Of a stretch of DNA of 64,000 bases, positions 1-9,695 are shown one piece after another. The DNA comes from Bryobacteraceae bacterium (GTDB lineage Bacteria > Acidobacteriota > Terriglobia > Bryobacterales > Bryobacteraceae). The stretch is from NCBI GenBank assembly GCA_019748195.1, contig JAIEPW010000011.1, positions 1 through 64,000 on the forward strand. The letters run 5' to 3'. Numbering within the stretch: position 1 is the first letter of the stretch; each line of letters opens with the position of its first letter. Position numbers and translations under genes: made by a program. A model generated the notes under the pieces. It was not told the DNA's origin and ran no database searches. It saw only the letters and a list, made by a program, of their open reading frames with translations.

Positions 1-317
1 AGCAGGGTGCGATCCCGGCCATCGGCGCGCGCCGCGGCGCCGGCGCGGCGGAACCCGCGGGCGAGCCGCTGGGCTCGGCCGGCCCTCCGCTGGTCTTCAC
101 TCCTCCCCCCGTGGGAGCCCGCATCAACCAGCTCTTGAATACGCTGGACAGCTTCTCGGCTGCGCCTACCGAGGCACAGACTCAGGAGATGACGCTATTG
201 AAGACGGATCTGGCGGAACTGAACAGCAAGGTGGACAAGCTCGCGCGGGAGGACGTGGCGAGGTTCAACAAGCTGGTTCAGGAGTCCGCGATGCCGGTGA
301 TTCCCACCGGGCAGTAG
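1..317 (+). CDS. C-terminal fragment of a CDS, possibly sortilin/VPS10-like beta-propeller (glycosyl hydrolase-like) protein; truncated by window edge
   Basis: Frame open from the window start through the listed 68-aa ORF to the stop at 317; C-terminal sequence (LNTLDSFSAAPTEAQ...LAREDVARFNKLVQESAMPVIP) resembles the tail of large acidobacterial propeller proteins. Confidence 0.5.
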   Translation, partial: QGAIPAIGARRGAGAAEPAGEPLGSAGPPLVFTPPPVGARINQLLNTLDSFSAAPTEAQTQEMTLLKTDLAELNSKVDKLAREDVARFNKLVQESAMPVIPTGQ

Positions 318-320
318 CGC

Positions 321-1664
321 TCAGCTTTCGATGCCCATCTGGCTGAGGCGGTAGCGAAGCGCATTCCGCGTCAGTCCGAGCATGCGGGCCGCGTGGCTTT
401 TGTTGCCGTCGGCCCGCCGCAGCGCCTCGCGGATGATGGCCTGTTCCAGTTCGTCCAGCGTCATCCCGTCCGGCAGAAAAACCGGCCCGGAGGCGGCAGG
501 GCGGCGAGAGGTGTCGAAGCGGATGCCCGCGGCTTCCAGCCGGTTCGCCGGGCACAGCACCATGCTTCGCTCCAGCACGTTCTGCAGTTCCCGGACGTTA
601 CCCGGCCAGTGATACTCCATCAAGCGATCGAGAGCCTGGGGACTGATTGCGCGCACCGGACTGCCGAGGTCTGGCGCGAGCTTGGCGATCAGATGGTCCA
701 CCAGGTAAGGGATGTCCTCCTTGCGCTCGCGCAACGGGGGAATGCTGAGCGGTACAACGTTCAGCCGGTAGTACAGGTCTTCGCGGAAGGTTCCCTGTTC
801 CAGCGCGGCGCGCAGGTCCACGTTGGTGGCGGCGATCACGCGGACGTCGATGTGCCGCGTCCGGTTGGAGCCAAGCCGTTCGAACTCGCGCTCCTGCAGG
901 ACGCGCAGCAGCTTCACCTGGACGGAGGCGGGAACGTCGCCGATTTCGTCGAGAAAGACGGTGCCGCCGTCGGCGAACTCGAACTTGCCGGGCTTGCTTT
1001 GCGACGCCCCGGTGAAGGCGCCCTTCTCGTAACCGAACAGCTCGCTTTCCATCAGATTCTCCGGAATCGCGGTGCAGTTGATCTTGACAAACGGCTTGTT
1101 CGCGCGCGGCGAATGGTGATGAATCGCGCGGGCAATGAGGTCCTTCCCCACGCCGCTTTCCCCGGCCAGCAGCACCGTGGCGCGGGTCGGCGCGACGCGA
1201 GCCACCTGCGCGAAGATGTCCTGCATCGCCGCGCTGTGGCCTACGATGTTGGCGAAGCGGTAGCGGGCGCCCAGTTCCTCCCGCAGTTCCTCGTTCTCGC
1301 GTCGAAGGTCGCTGACTTCCAGCGCTTTTGATACCACCGCCGAGAGATGATCGAGGGAGAACGGTTTCAGCAGGAAATCGATCGCGCCTGCCTTCATGGC
1401 GTGGACCGCGTTCTCCACCGTGCCGAACGCCGTCATCACGATCACCGGCGCGCGCGAGTTCTGGGCGCGAAGGTGGTCGAGCAAGTCCAGCCCGTCCTTG
1501 CCCGGCAGCTTCAGATCGGTGAGCACCAGGTCGGCGTCGGGATGCCGCGCCGCCTCCTCGGCCGAGGCGGCGGAGATCGTCTCGAATCCCGACGACTCCA
1601 AATGCAGCGCGATCACCCGGCGGAGCTTCTCTTCGTCCTCCACGATGAGGATTCGTTGCGGCAT
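321..1664 (-). CDS. Sigma-54-dependent response regulator (NtrC/AtoC family: REC + AAA+ + Fis HTH)
   Basis: MPQRILIVEDEEKLRRV receiver; GESGVGKDLIARAIHHHS Walker A; GAFTGA motif; C-terminal Fis-type HTH (NKSHAARMLGLTRNALRYRL). Start moved to internal Met at 1664. Confidence 0.93.
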   Translation of the reverse strand: MPQRILIVEDEEKLRRVIALHLESSGFETISAASAEEAARHPDADLVLTDLKLPGKDGLDLLDHLRAQNSRAPVIVMTAFGTVENAVHAMKAGAIDFLLKPFSLDHLSAVVSKALEVSDLRRENEELREELGARYRFANIVGHSAAMQDIFAQVARVAPTRATVLLAGESGVGKDLIARAIHHHSPRANKPFVKINCTAIPENLMESELFGYEKGAFTGASQSKPGKFEFADGGTVFLDEIGDVPASVQVKLLRVLQEREFERLGSNRTRHIDVRVIAATNVDLRAALEQGTFREDLYYRLNVVPLSIPPLRERKEDIPYLVDHLIAKLAPDLGSPVRAISPQALDRLMEYHWPGNVRELQNVLERSMVLCPANRLEAAGIRFDTSRRPAASGPVFLPDGMTLDELEQAIIREALRRADGNKSHAARMLGLTRNALRYRLSQMGIES

Positions 1665-1668
1665 GCGA

Positions 1669-2946
1669 TCAGTTCCTGTTCTCTCGCGGCGGGCGGTGAT
1701 CGATGGGAACAAGCACGCGAAATACGCTTCCCTGGCCGGGCGTGCTGTCCACGGCGATAGCGCCCCCGTGTTCGCCGACGATCTTGGACACGATCGCCAG
1801 CCCGAGCCCGGCGCCGCTGCTCTTGGTGGTGAAGAAGGGGTTGAAGATGCTTTCCCGATGCCTCGGATCGATGCCCGCGCCGCGATCGATCACGGAGACT
1901 TCCACCTGCTGTCCCGCCGGGCGTGTCTTCACCGTGATTGCTCCGCCCGCGGGGCTGGCCTCGGCAGCGTTCAGCAGAAGGTTGTACACCACGCGCTGCA
2001 TCCACTCCGGATCCATGTCAGCGGGCAGCACCTCGGGAGAGTAGTTCTTGTATACGGTGATTTGGAACGGGGGCTGGCGGCGCTCCAGCTCGGCAATCGC
2101 CTGATCGGCGATGTCCTGGATCCGCGTCTTGATGAGCCGCAGCGGCAGCGGGCGGGCGAAATCCAGAAACCGGGTGATCAAGGAGTTTGCCCGGTTCACC
2201 TCGGCGTTGATGTAGCCGGCCATCTCGCGGGCAACCGCGTTGTCCCCGGCGACTTTTTTCTCCAGCATTTCCGCTGAGACGCGGATGGTACCCAGCGGGT
2301 TCCGCAGTTCGTGCGCCAGGCCCGCCGTGAGCTGGCCGAGCGCGGCCAGGCGTTCGGAGCGCTGCACGGCCGCTTGCGCCAGTTGCAGGTCGCGATCCGC
2401 GGTGGCCAGCTTCTCCGCGGCCGCCTGGTAGCGCTGCGCCGCCTGGCGGTTCTGCTGCGCCAGCCGCTGCGTCAGGAAACCGACCACGAACAGGAACAGC
2501 ACCCGCATGGTGAGCTCCTGAATCTGGTCGACCGGAATGAACTGACGATCCCAATCGAGAAAGGCGAGGAACGAAAGATACGCGGCGCCCGCGCCGGCCG
2601 CGGTCCACGCCGCGCCCCACGGTCCAAAGCGGGTGGCCGCGGAGATGACGGGAACCAGCAGCAACAGGTAGTAACTCGAGGAGACTCCGCCCGTCAAGCC
2701 GATGAGCACGTAGGCCAGAAGAACCTTGCCCGCGGTGAACAGCGCCGATCCGCGCACGGAACCAAGCGCCGGCGCCCGCGCTTCGAGAACTTGCAGCGCG
2801 GCAAGAGCGATGAGCAGCGCCGCCACCGTGGGGCTTCGTTCCGGGCCGAACACCGCCAGCGTCGCGAATAAAGCTGCCCAGGCAATGTCGGCGGGACCGA
2901 ATCCCATGCGGTTGCGGGTCTCGGGGGCTTCGTTCACCACTGCCAT
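1669..2946 (-). CDS. Membrane sensor histidine kinase (NtrB-like)
   Basis: N-terminal hydrophobic segments, LTAGLAHELRNPLGTIR H-box, N box (NLLLNAAEAS), DRGAGID, GLGLAIV; start likely ATG at 2946; directly upstream of the NtrC-like regulator. Confidence 0.9.
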   Translation of the reverse strand: MAVVNEAPETRNRMGFGPADIAWAALFATLAVFGPERSPTVAALLIALAALQVLEARAPALGSVRGSALFTAGKVLLAYVLIGLTGGVSSSYYLLLLVPVISAATRFGPWGAAWTAAGAGAAYLSFLAFLDWDRQFIPVDQIQELTMRVLFLFVVGFLTQRLAQQNRQAAQRYQAAAEKLATADRDLQLAQAAVQRSERLAALGQLTAGLAHELRNPLGTIRVSAEMLEKKVAGDNAVAREMAGYINAEVNRANSLITRFLDFARPLPLRLIKTRIQDIADQAIAELERRQPPFQITVYKNYSPEVLPADMDPEWMQRVVYNLLLNAAEASPAGGAITVKTRPAGQQVEVSVIDRGAGIDPRHRESIFNPFFTTKSSGAGLGLAIVSKIVGEHGGAIAVDSTPGQGSVFRVLVPIDHRPPRENRN

Positions 2947-2988
2947 CTTAGCCGCCGAAGTGTGACACAATAAGGGTTCCGACCCCGC

Positions 2989-4680
2989 ATGAACCCGAAA
3001 TCCCCAGATTTTGCGCCCGAACTCGGCGATTTGTCGGCTGAGACTTCGTTCGGCGATATCCTCTCCGAATTCGAAGCAGCCCAGTCGCCCGGACCTTCCG
3101 GACCCATCCCGGCCACCGTCGTCTCGGTGTCGGCGGATGCGATCTTCCTGGACCTGGGCCGAAAGAGCGACGGCGTTTTGCCGCTCGAAGAGTTCCGGCG
3201 GATCGCGGGCGACGATCCGGTGAAAACCGGCGATATCCTCCATGTCAACATTGCCGGGAGGGACGAAGAGGGCAACTATCGGGTTTCCTTAATCAAGGCG
3301 GAGCGGCCCAAGGATTGGAGCGCTCTGGAAGCAGCTTTCCAGGAGAAGCGGACCATCGCCGGTATGGTAATGGAAGTGGTGAAGGGCGGGTTGCGGGTGG
3401 ATGTCGGCGCCCGCGCCTTCATGCCCGCCTCCCGTTCGGGAACGCGCGATCTCGCGGAGATGGAAAAGCTGGTGGGGCAGGAGATCCAGTGCCGCATCAC
3501 CAAGCTCGACACCGCCAAGGAAGACATCGTCGTCGATCGCCGCGTGGTTCTCGAGGAAGCCGTCGCGGAAGCCCGGCAGAAAGCGCTCGAGCAGTTGCGG
3601 GAGGGCGCCGTTGTCAGCGGCACGGTGCGCAACGTGACGGACTTCGGCGCATTCGTCGACCTGGGCGGATTCGACGGCCTGCTGCACGTCACCGACATGG
3701 CATGGCACCGCGTGGCGAAACCGTCCGATGCGGTCAAGGTGGGCGATTCGCTGCAGGTGAAGATCCTGAAAATCAACCGCGAGACCCGCAAGATCTCCGT
3801 CGGCTTGAAGCAGTTGCAGCCAGACCCCTGGACTGTGGCGGCGGAGAAGTTCAAGAACGGCGATCGTGTCCGCGGCACGGTGACCCGGTTGACCGATTTC
3901 GGCGCGTTCGTGGAGCTCGACCCCGGCGTGGAAGGACTCATCCACCTTTCCGAGATGTCGTGGACGAAGAAAGTGCGAAAACCGGCGGATGTGGTGCAGA
4001 TCGGCGAAACCGTGGAAGTGCTGGTCTTGAACGTCAACCCGGGCGAAAAGCGCATCTCCCTGGGATTGAAGCAGGCTCTGGGCGATCCCTGGGAAACCGC
4101 CAAGACCAGGTTCCCCGTTGGGTCCGTGGTAGAGGCTCCAGTGACCAGTTTGGCCAAGTTCGGCGCGTTTGTGGACCTTAGCGAAGGCATTGAAGGCATG
4201 ATCCACATCGGCGACATCAGCCGCGAGAAGCGCCTGAACCACCCCAACGAGGTGTTACAGGTCGGGCAGACGGTGAAGGCTCAGGTGCTGGAATTCGACA
4301 AGGAAAAGCGCCGCATCCGCTTAGGTATGAAGCAGTTGGAGCCGACATCCGCGGACGAGTTCATCGCCGAGCACAAGGTGGGTGAGATCGTCACCGGGCG
4401 AGTGGTGGACGTGGCCGGCGATCGCCTCAAGGTCGAATTAGGCGAAGGCGTGTATGCCAATTGCAAGCTGAAGGCTGCTCCGGAGGCGTCCGCAACCCGG
4501 CAGACTCCGGTCTCCGCCGATCTCGGCGCCTTGACCGCCATGCTTTCGGCGAAGTGGAAAAGCGGCGGGAACGTGGGTGGGGGCGGAGGCACGGAAGCGG
4601 TGCGAGCCGGCCAGATCCGCAATTTCAAGCTGACCAATCTGGACGCGGCGCAAAAGCGGATCGAGATCGAACCAGCCTGA
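2989..4680 (+). CDS. S1 RNA-binding domain protein (ribosomal protein S1-like, about six S1 repeats)
   Basis: Repeated VxGTVxxxTDFGAFVxLxxGxxGLIHxSxM blocks. Confidence 0.85.
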   Translation: MNPKSPDFAPELGDLSAETSFGDILSEFEAAQSPGPSGPIPATVVSVSADAIFLDLGRKSDGVLPLEEFRRIAGDDPVKTGDILHVNIAGRDEEGNYRVSLIKAERPKDWSALEAAFQEKRTIAGMVMEVVKGGLRVDVGARAFMPASRSGTRDLAEMEKLVGQEIQCRITKLDTAKEDIVVDRRVVLEEAVAEARQKALEQLREGAVVSGTVRNVTDFGAFVDLGGFDGLLHVTDMAWHRVAKPSDAVKVGDSLQVKILKINRETRKISVGLKQLQPDPWTVAAEKFKNGDRVRGTVTRLTDFGAFVELDPGVEGLIHLSEMSWTKKVRKPADVVQIGETVEVLVLNVNPGEKRISLGLKQALGDPWETAKTRFPVGSVVEAPVTSLAKFGAFVDLSEGIEGMIHIGDISREKRLNHPNEVLQVGQTVKAQVLEFDKEKRRIRLGMKQLEPTSADEFIAEHKVGEIVTGRVVDVAGDRLKVELGEGVYANCKLKAAPEASATRQTPVSADLGALTAMLSAKWKSGGNVGGGGGTEAVRAGQIRNFKLTNLDAAQKRIEIEPA

Positions 4681-4802
4681 GGGCGGGCGGGCGGCGGTAA
4701 GCCCCCGGGCCCTGCGAATCGCCCCGCTTCCGAGGCGCTTCGCCCCACCACGCAAAATCCGGAAATCTTGTCATCCAAGACGTTTTCCCCGCGAAAGCGT
4801 CT

Positions 4803-5435
4803 ATGATTACGTTGAAAGGGAAGGGTGGAGCCGCACAGGCCGTGGCCTTAAATCCGGCCTCTCGATCGGATGAATCGGCGCTGATCCGTGCCGCGCAGAG
4901 CGGTGACGCGGCGGCGTTCGAGCAACTTGTCCGTCTGTACGACCAGAATGTTCTGCGGCTGGCCCTGAACCTGTTGCGAAACCCGGATGACGCCCAGGAT
5001 GTGTATCAGGAAGCGTTTCTTCGGGTCCACCGCAACCTCCACTCCTTCCGTTTCGACTGCAGTTTCCATACGTGGCTGTATCGGATTGTGACAAATCTCT
5101 GCCTGGATCACCTGCGGAAACGCAAGGTGAGGAAAGAAGAGCCGACGGTGCTATCGACGCCCGACGGTCCGCTTGATCGGATGGACACGGTGCAGGAGGA
5201 GCGGGTGGATGGCGACCCCCAGAGGCACCTGTTCAGCCGGCAGTTGCGCGTCCGGGTGCGCGAGATTCTGGAGCAATTGACGCCGCGGGAGCGGATGGTT
5301 TTTGAGTTACGGCATTTCCAGGGGATGCGCCTTCGGGCTATCGGGGAAACTTTGGGAACGACCGAAGAGGCGGCGAAGAACTGCCTGTTCCGGGCCACGC
5401 AAAAGATGCGGGCTGCTTTGGGAGATTTTCTATGA
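4803..5435 (+). CDS. ECF RNA polymerase sigma factor (sigma-E type)
   Basis: Region 2 (NPDDAQDVYQEAFLRVHRNLHSF...FHTWLYRIVTNLCLDHLRKRK) and region 4 (LTPRERMVFELRHFQGMRLRAIGETLGTTEEAAKNCLFRATQKMR). Confidence 0.93.
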   Translation: MITLKGKGGAAQAVALNPASRSDESALIRAAQSGDAAAFEQLVRLYDQNVLRLALNLLRNPDDAQDVYQEAFLRVHRNLHSFRFDCSFHTWLYRIVTNLCLDHLRKRKVRKEEPTVLSTPDGPLDRMDTVQEERVDGDPQRHLFSRQLRVRVREILEQLTPRERMVFELRHFQGMRLRAIGETLGTTEEAAKNCLFRATQKMRAALGDFL

Positions 5436-6391
5436 ACTGCGGATCTGTCGAAAAGAACCTGGCTCTGTTTCTGTACGGCGAGCTGAGCTTCGACGAAGAA
5501 GAGGCGGTGCACGTCCACCTGGACGAATGCGAGGCTTGCCGCAAGGCGTTGGCGGCCGAGAAGGCGTTGCACGCCACCGTGGATCGCCAGGAATTGGAGC
5601 CGTCACCCGCCTTGCTGCGGCAGTGCCGGGAGAACCTGCGGGTCCGCCTGGCCGAGGATTTGGCCCTGGCCGGCATGCGCGAGGAGCCGCGCCGGTCCGC
5701 GTCGTTGTTCGGTTTGTTTGAGGGTTTGGCGGCGGTGTTCGCGTTCCCGGTGGCGCGTTGGGCGGTGCCGCTGGGCGGCTTGGCGCTGCTGGCCGTCGGT
5801 TTTGTGAGCGCGCGCCTGACTGCGCCTGTGATGTCGCCTCAGGTGGCCCGCCTGGCGTCGGAACCGATGAGCGCCCGCGTGCGCTATGTCGAACCGGACA
5901 ACCAGGGGCGGGTGCAAATCGTGGTGGACGAAACCCGGCAGCGGGTCTTGAGCGGCAGTATCGACGATGCGCAGATCCGCCGATTGCTGCTCGCCGCCGC
6001 CAAGGATCCCGCCGACGGCTTGCGGGTGGAAACGGTGGGCATTCTGAACCAGCGGTCGGCCGAGGCCGATTTCCGGAACGCGCTGGTGCATGCGCTGCAG
6101 CATGATTCGAATGACGGCGTCCGCCTGAAGGCCCTTTCCGGATTGAAGATGTATGCGCATGAGCCCGATGTGCGAACGGTGCTGGCGGAAGTTCTTCTGC
6201 GTGACGCCAATCCGGGAATCCGGGGCCAGGCGATCGATCTGCTGACGCAGCCCCGCGCGGCGGGTGCGGCGTCCGATCCCAAGCTCGCCGGAGTCCTGCA
6301 GGATATCCTGCGTCAGGCAAACGACGGGTATGTGCGGCTCCGCTGCGAGCGGGCGCTGGAAGAGATGAAGGCGTCGCGCGAGACGTATTAG
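5432..6391 (+). CDS. Zinc-finger (zf-HC2) anti-sigma factor with C-terminal HEAT-like repeats
   Basis: HVHLDECEACRKAL zinc-finger signature, central TM segment (ARWAVPLGGLALLAVGFVSARL), C-terminal HEAT-like helical repeats; 4-nt overlap with the sigma gene. Confidence 0.85.
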   Translation: MNCGSVEKNLALFLYGELSFDEEEAVHVHLDECEACRKALAAEKALHATVDRQELEPSPALLRQCRENLRVRLAEDLALAGMREEPRRSASLFGLFEGLAAVFAFPVARWAVPLGGLALLAVGFVSARLTAPVMSPQVARLASEPMSARVRYVEPDNQGRVQIVVDETRQRVLSGSIDDAQIRRLLLAAAKDPADGLRVETVGILNQRSAEADFRNALVHALQHDSNDGVRLKALSGLKMYAHEPDVRTVLAEVLLRDANPGIRGQAIDLLTQPRAAGAASDPKLAGVLQDILRQANDGYVRLRCERALEEMKASRETY

Positions 6392-6407
6392 ATCGTTTGA
6401 GGAGACC

Positions 6408-7595
6408 GTGTTGGTGAAGTTGTATTACCTGCTTTCCCTGGCGGCGGCCGCGGCGCCCATGGCGTTGTGGTCCCAGGGTTCAACGCCGCTCAAGAAGGAA
6501 GGCTCTTACTGGGTGCGGCGGACGGTGAACTCGGCAAGCTGCAAGCCGAACGGCCGGCTGCAGGTGAACACGCGTGGATCGGTGACCGTGCGCGGTACCG
6601 ATAAGACGATGATCACCTACACGCTGACCCAGAAGGCGCGCGCCCGCTCCGCCGAGGATGCGGCCAAGGCCCTGGGGGACGTGTACTACACCGCCCGCTC
6701 AAAGGGTGACCTGACCACGCTGGTGGTGATGAGCGAGGAACGCCCCGGGCTGAGTTCGCACCTGGAGATCGCGGTGCCGCGCACCCTGGAAGAGGCGATC
6801 ATTGAAACGCAATCGGGCGACGTGGACGCCGCCGACCTGAATGGGATGGTCCGCGCCACCACCGCGTTCGGACGAATTCTGCTGGACCGGCTCTCCGCGG
6901 CCGCGATTGCCCGCACGGGCGGCGGTGAGATCCGCGTGGGGCGCGTCGCCGGCAACCTGCGCGCATGGTCTTCCGGCGGATCGGTAAGCATCGAAAGCGC
7001 GGGCGGCGAAACGTGGGTGGAAACCGCCGGCGGCGAGATCCTGATCCGCGAAGTGGGCGGGCCTGTGTTCGCCGCCACGGAAGGCGGCAATATCAACGTT
7101 TGGAAAGCGATGAAGGCGGTGCAGGCCCGTTCCGCCTCGGGGCTCATCGAAGTGATCGAGGCCGGCGGGCTGGTGACGGCGGAGACCAAGGCCGGCTCCA
7201 TTCAGGTGGGATCGTCCAAGGGCGTGCGCTGCCAGTCGGCCGAAGGAACCATCCGCGTGAAGGCGGTTTCGGGTCCCCTGCGGTGCGCAACGGCGGCGGG
7301 CAGCATCCTGGCGGAGTTCGCCGGCGGTGTTCGCCCCGAGGAATCGTTCCTGACTGCCGGGCGCGGTGACATTACGGTTTTGATTCCGTCCAACTTTGGG
7401 GTTTCGGTGAAAGCCCGGAACGATTCTCCGGAACTGGTGGGACGGATCGTGTCGGACTTTCCGCAGGTCCGGGTGAAGACGCTGGGGTTTGAGCCCACCC
7501 GGCCCGCGGTGGCGGAAGGCGCCATTAATGGAGGCGGTCCCCTGCTGCGCATCAACGCGGCGGGCGGCACCATTTTTCTGCGCCGCCAGAAATGA
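6408..7595 (+). CDS. DUF4097-like adhesin/beta-helix surface protein
   Basis: Signal peptide; repetitive GG-rich strands (GGEIRVGRVAGNLRAWSSGGSVSIESAGGETWVETAGGEI...). Confidence 0.65.
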   Translation: MLVKLYYLLSLAAAAAPMALWSQGSTPLKKEGSYWVRRTVNSASCKPNGRLQVNTRGSVTVRGTDKTMITYTLTQKARARSAEDAAKALGDVYYTARSKGDLTTLVVMSEERPGLSSHLEIAVPRTLEEAIIETQSGDVDAADLNGMVRATTAFGRILLDRLSAAAIARTGGGEIRVGRVAGNLRAWSSGGSVSIESAGGETWVETAGGEILIREVGGPVFAATEGGNINVWKAMKAVQARSASGLIEVIEAGGLVTAETKAGSIQVGSSKGVRCQSAEGTIRVKAVSGPLRCATAAGSILAEFAGGVRPEESFLTAGRGDITVLIPSNFGVSVKARNDSPELVGRIVSDFPQVRVKTLGFEPTRPAVAEGAINGGGPLLRINAAGGTIFLRRQK

Positions 7596-7619
7596 TTTTG
7601 TGAAAGGCTGGATGATGGG

Positions 7620-8441
7620 ATGAGACGCAGTTTCCTCTTCTTGTGGCTGGGTTGGACCGCGGCGGCGGGGGTCGCCGTGGCGCAAACGCCCGCCCCCGCT
7701 CCCGGCGCGAGGACGAAGGTGATTCCCGCCGGTGTGCTGGCGGGCAGCTACCTGGGCGTGGGAATCGCGGAAATCGATTCCGAGCGCGCCAAGATTCTGA
7801 AGCTAAAGGACGAAAGCGGCGTGGAGATCACACGGGTGGACCCGGAGAGTCCGGCCGACCGAGCCGGCTTGAAAGCCGGCGACGCGGTGCTGGAGTTCAC
7901 CGGGCAGAAGGTGATCGGCATCGAGCAATTCTCCAGGCTGGTTCGCGAGACGCCTCCGGGGCGCGAGATCAAGCTGCTGGTGAGCCGCGACGGCGCCCTG
8001 CAGACGATCGTCGCCAAGGTGGCCGCTCGCAAGGTGCGCACCTGGGGCGGTGAGCCGGTAACGGTGATCGCACCGGGCATGGAGTTCCCGCAGTTGCGCA
8101 TCCCGGATATGCCGAAGTCCTACATGTCCTGGCGCAGCGCCGTGCTGGGCGTGGAAGCCGAAGCGCTCGACGGGCAACTGGCCGAGTTCTTCGGTGTGAA
8201 GCAGGGAGTTCTGGTCCGAACCGTAACCAAGGGCTCAGTCGCCGAGCGAGTGGGCATGCGGGCGGGCGACGTGATCGTGAAAGTGGACGACAGCCGGGTG
8301 GTGACGCCCGGAGACATCAGTGGAACCATCCGCTCCCTGGGATCGAAACGGACTTTCCCCGTGGTGATTGTACGGGACAAGCGCGAGATGACGGTGACCG
8401 TCACCCTGGATTCGGACGGCGGCAAGCCGGTCAAGATGTAG
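7620..8441 (+). CDS. Exported protein with two PDZ domains
   Basis: Signal peptide; LGVGIAEID...VDPESPADRAGLKAGDAVLEFTG and VLVRTVTKGSVAERVGMRAGDVIVKVDD. Confidence 0.85.
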   Translation: MRRSFLFLWLGWTAAAGVAVAQTPAPAPGARTKVIPAGVLAGSYLGVGIAEIDSERAKILKLKDESGVEITRVDPESPADRAGLKAGDAVLEFTGQKVIGIEQFSRLVRETPPGREIKLLVSRDGALQTIVAKVAARKVRTWGGEPVTVIAPGMEFPQLRIPDMPKSYMSWRSAVLGVEAEALDGQLAEFFGVKQGVLVRTVTKGSVAERVGMRAGDVIVKVDDSRVVTPGDISGTIRSLGSKRTFPVVIVRDKREMTVTVTLDSDGGKPVKM

Positions 8442-8817
8442 CCGGTTTTCGCTCCAGGGCCTGCATCTTCAACAATAAGTCAACCTCCGCCCGCGGCACT
8501 CCCAGCAGGGCGGCAATGTGGGAAGCCGACTCGCCCCTCTTCGCCAGGCGCAAGGCTTCGGCGCGGCGGGTGCGGTTCATGCCGCCGCGGATTTCCACGG
8601 GTGCGACGGCGTCCGGCTGAGGATCGCGCGCCGTCCGGTGCAGCGCCTCGATGCTTCGCCGCAGTTCACCTACCTCCTTTTCCAGCCGCGCGTACGCATC
8701 CTCCGTACGCCGGGCGCGGTCGCGGCCCGCGGCCGCGACAAGCATCCGAAACAGAACGGTGGCCGCAACCCCCGCCACGGCGATCAACGCAAGAACCCCA
8801 GCGATCATCCGGCGCAT
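8431..8817 (-). CDS. Membrane-anchored small protein with coiled coil and C-terminal HTH-like segment (SwrB/DUF6115-like)
   Basis: MRRMIAGVLALIAVAGVAATVLF TM; EKEVGELRRSIEALHR coiled coil; RRAEALRLAKRGESASHIAALLGVPRAEVDLLLKM; last gene of the flagellar minus-strand run. Confidence 0.55.
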   Translation of the reverse strand: MRRMIAGVLALIAVAGVAATVLFRMLVAAAGRDRARRTEDAYARLEKEVGELRRSIEALHRTARDPQPDAVAPVEIRGGMNRTRRAEALRLAKRGESASHIAALLGVPRAEVDLLLKMQALERKPATS

Positions 8818-8863
8818 TTCCTCCTGTTCATGGGGCACACGGTAGGAGCTCGCATGGCCGCTG

Positions 8864-9685
8864 TTAGTCGAGCACCCGCAGCCGGTCCTGCCGGCTGACC
8901 ACTTCCTGAATGCGGACCCCGAAATTGCCCTCCACCACGACCACCTCACCGCGAGCGACCACGCAGTTGTTCACGATGATCTCCACCGGCTCCGAGACGG
9001 ATCGGTTCAGCTCCACGATGGAGCCGGTGGTGAGCTTCAGTACTTCCTTAAGGGGCACTTGTGCCCGCCCGAAGGAGACCCGCACCGGAAGTTCGACATC
9101 CAGGAGCAGATCGAATGTACGGGAGCTGTCCGTTTTCTCGAGCTCCGTTTTCGCTGGCGCGGCGGCGGGCAACGGAGCCGGCTCCGGCCTCGATCTTAAG
9201 CTGTCGACAAGTTCCGGCGAGAAGCCGAAGAGCAGCAGCGTGGCGGGCTCGCCCTCCCGCGGATGGATCGCGACATGTTTCCAATGGACACCCGCGGTGT
9301 GCGCGGCCGCCGCCTGCGGCGGGCTGGGCGAAAGCTCCCGTCCGACGCGGGCGGACGCGGCCCGCGCCAATCCGCCCACGGCTTGGCTGACGGCTTCGAG
9401 AAACGTGGAGCGGACCTCGGCCGGATCGATCTGTTCTACTCCGGCCGCCTTAAGGATCGCGGCGCCGATCGATTCCGAACTCTGTTCGGAGGCGGCATAG
9501 AGGATCTCGGCGCCCGCCAAGCCCGCGAGCTTCTGCCGCCAGACAAAATCGTTGCCGGCGGAGGCGGCATCGCCGGCGATCTCGATGGCCGGCCGCTGCC
9601 CCGTCATCATTTCGAAGACGAGCGCAAGCTGCTGGGCGAGTTCGTCCAACAACCAGCGGAGCGTATCTGCCTGCGTATCCGCCAC
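8864..9685 (-). CDS. FliY-like flagellar switch protein (CheC/CheX-like N-terminus, FliN/SpoA C-terminus)
   Basis: C-terminus FDLLLDVELPVRVSFGRAQVPLKEVLKLTTGSIVELNRSVSEPVEIIVNNCVVARGEVVVVEGNFGVRI is classic SpoA; N-terminal helical CheC/CheX-like segment. Confidence 0.8.
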   Translation of the reverse strand: MADTQADTLRWLLDELAQQLALVFEMMTGQRPAIEIAGDAASAGNDFVWRQKLAGLAGAEILYAASEQSSESIGAAILKAAGVEQIDPAEVRSTFLEAVSQAVGGLARAASARVGRELSPSPPQAAAAHTAGVHWKHVAIHPREGEPATLLLFGFSPELVDSLRSRPEPAPLPAAAPAKTELEKTDSSRTFDLLLDVELPVRVSFGRAQVPLKEVLKLTTGSIVELNRSVSEPVEIIVNNCVVARGEVVVVEGNFGVRIQEVVSRQDRLRVLD

Positions 9686-9695
9686 GTGCGACTGC

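Noticed and set aside
393-1331. 312-aa plus-strand ORF opposite the NtrC-like regulator
   Set aside because: Shadow ORF; opposite strand has all AAA+ and REC motifs.
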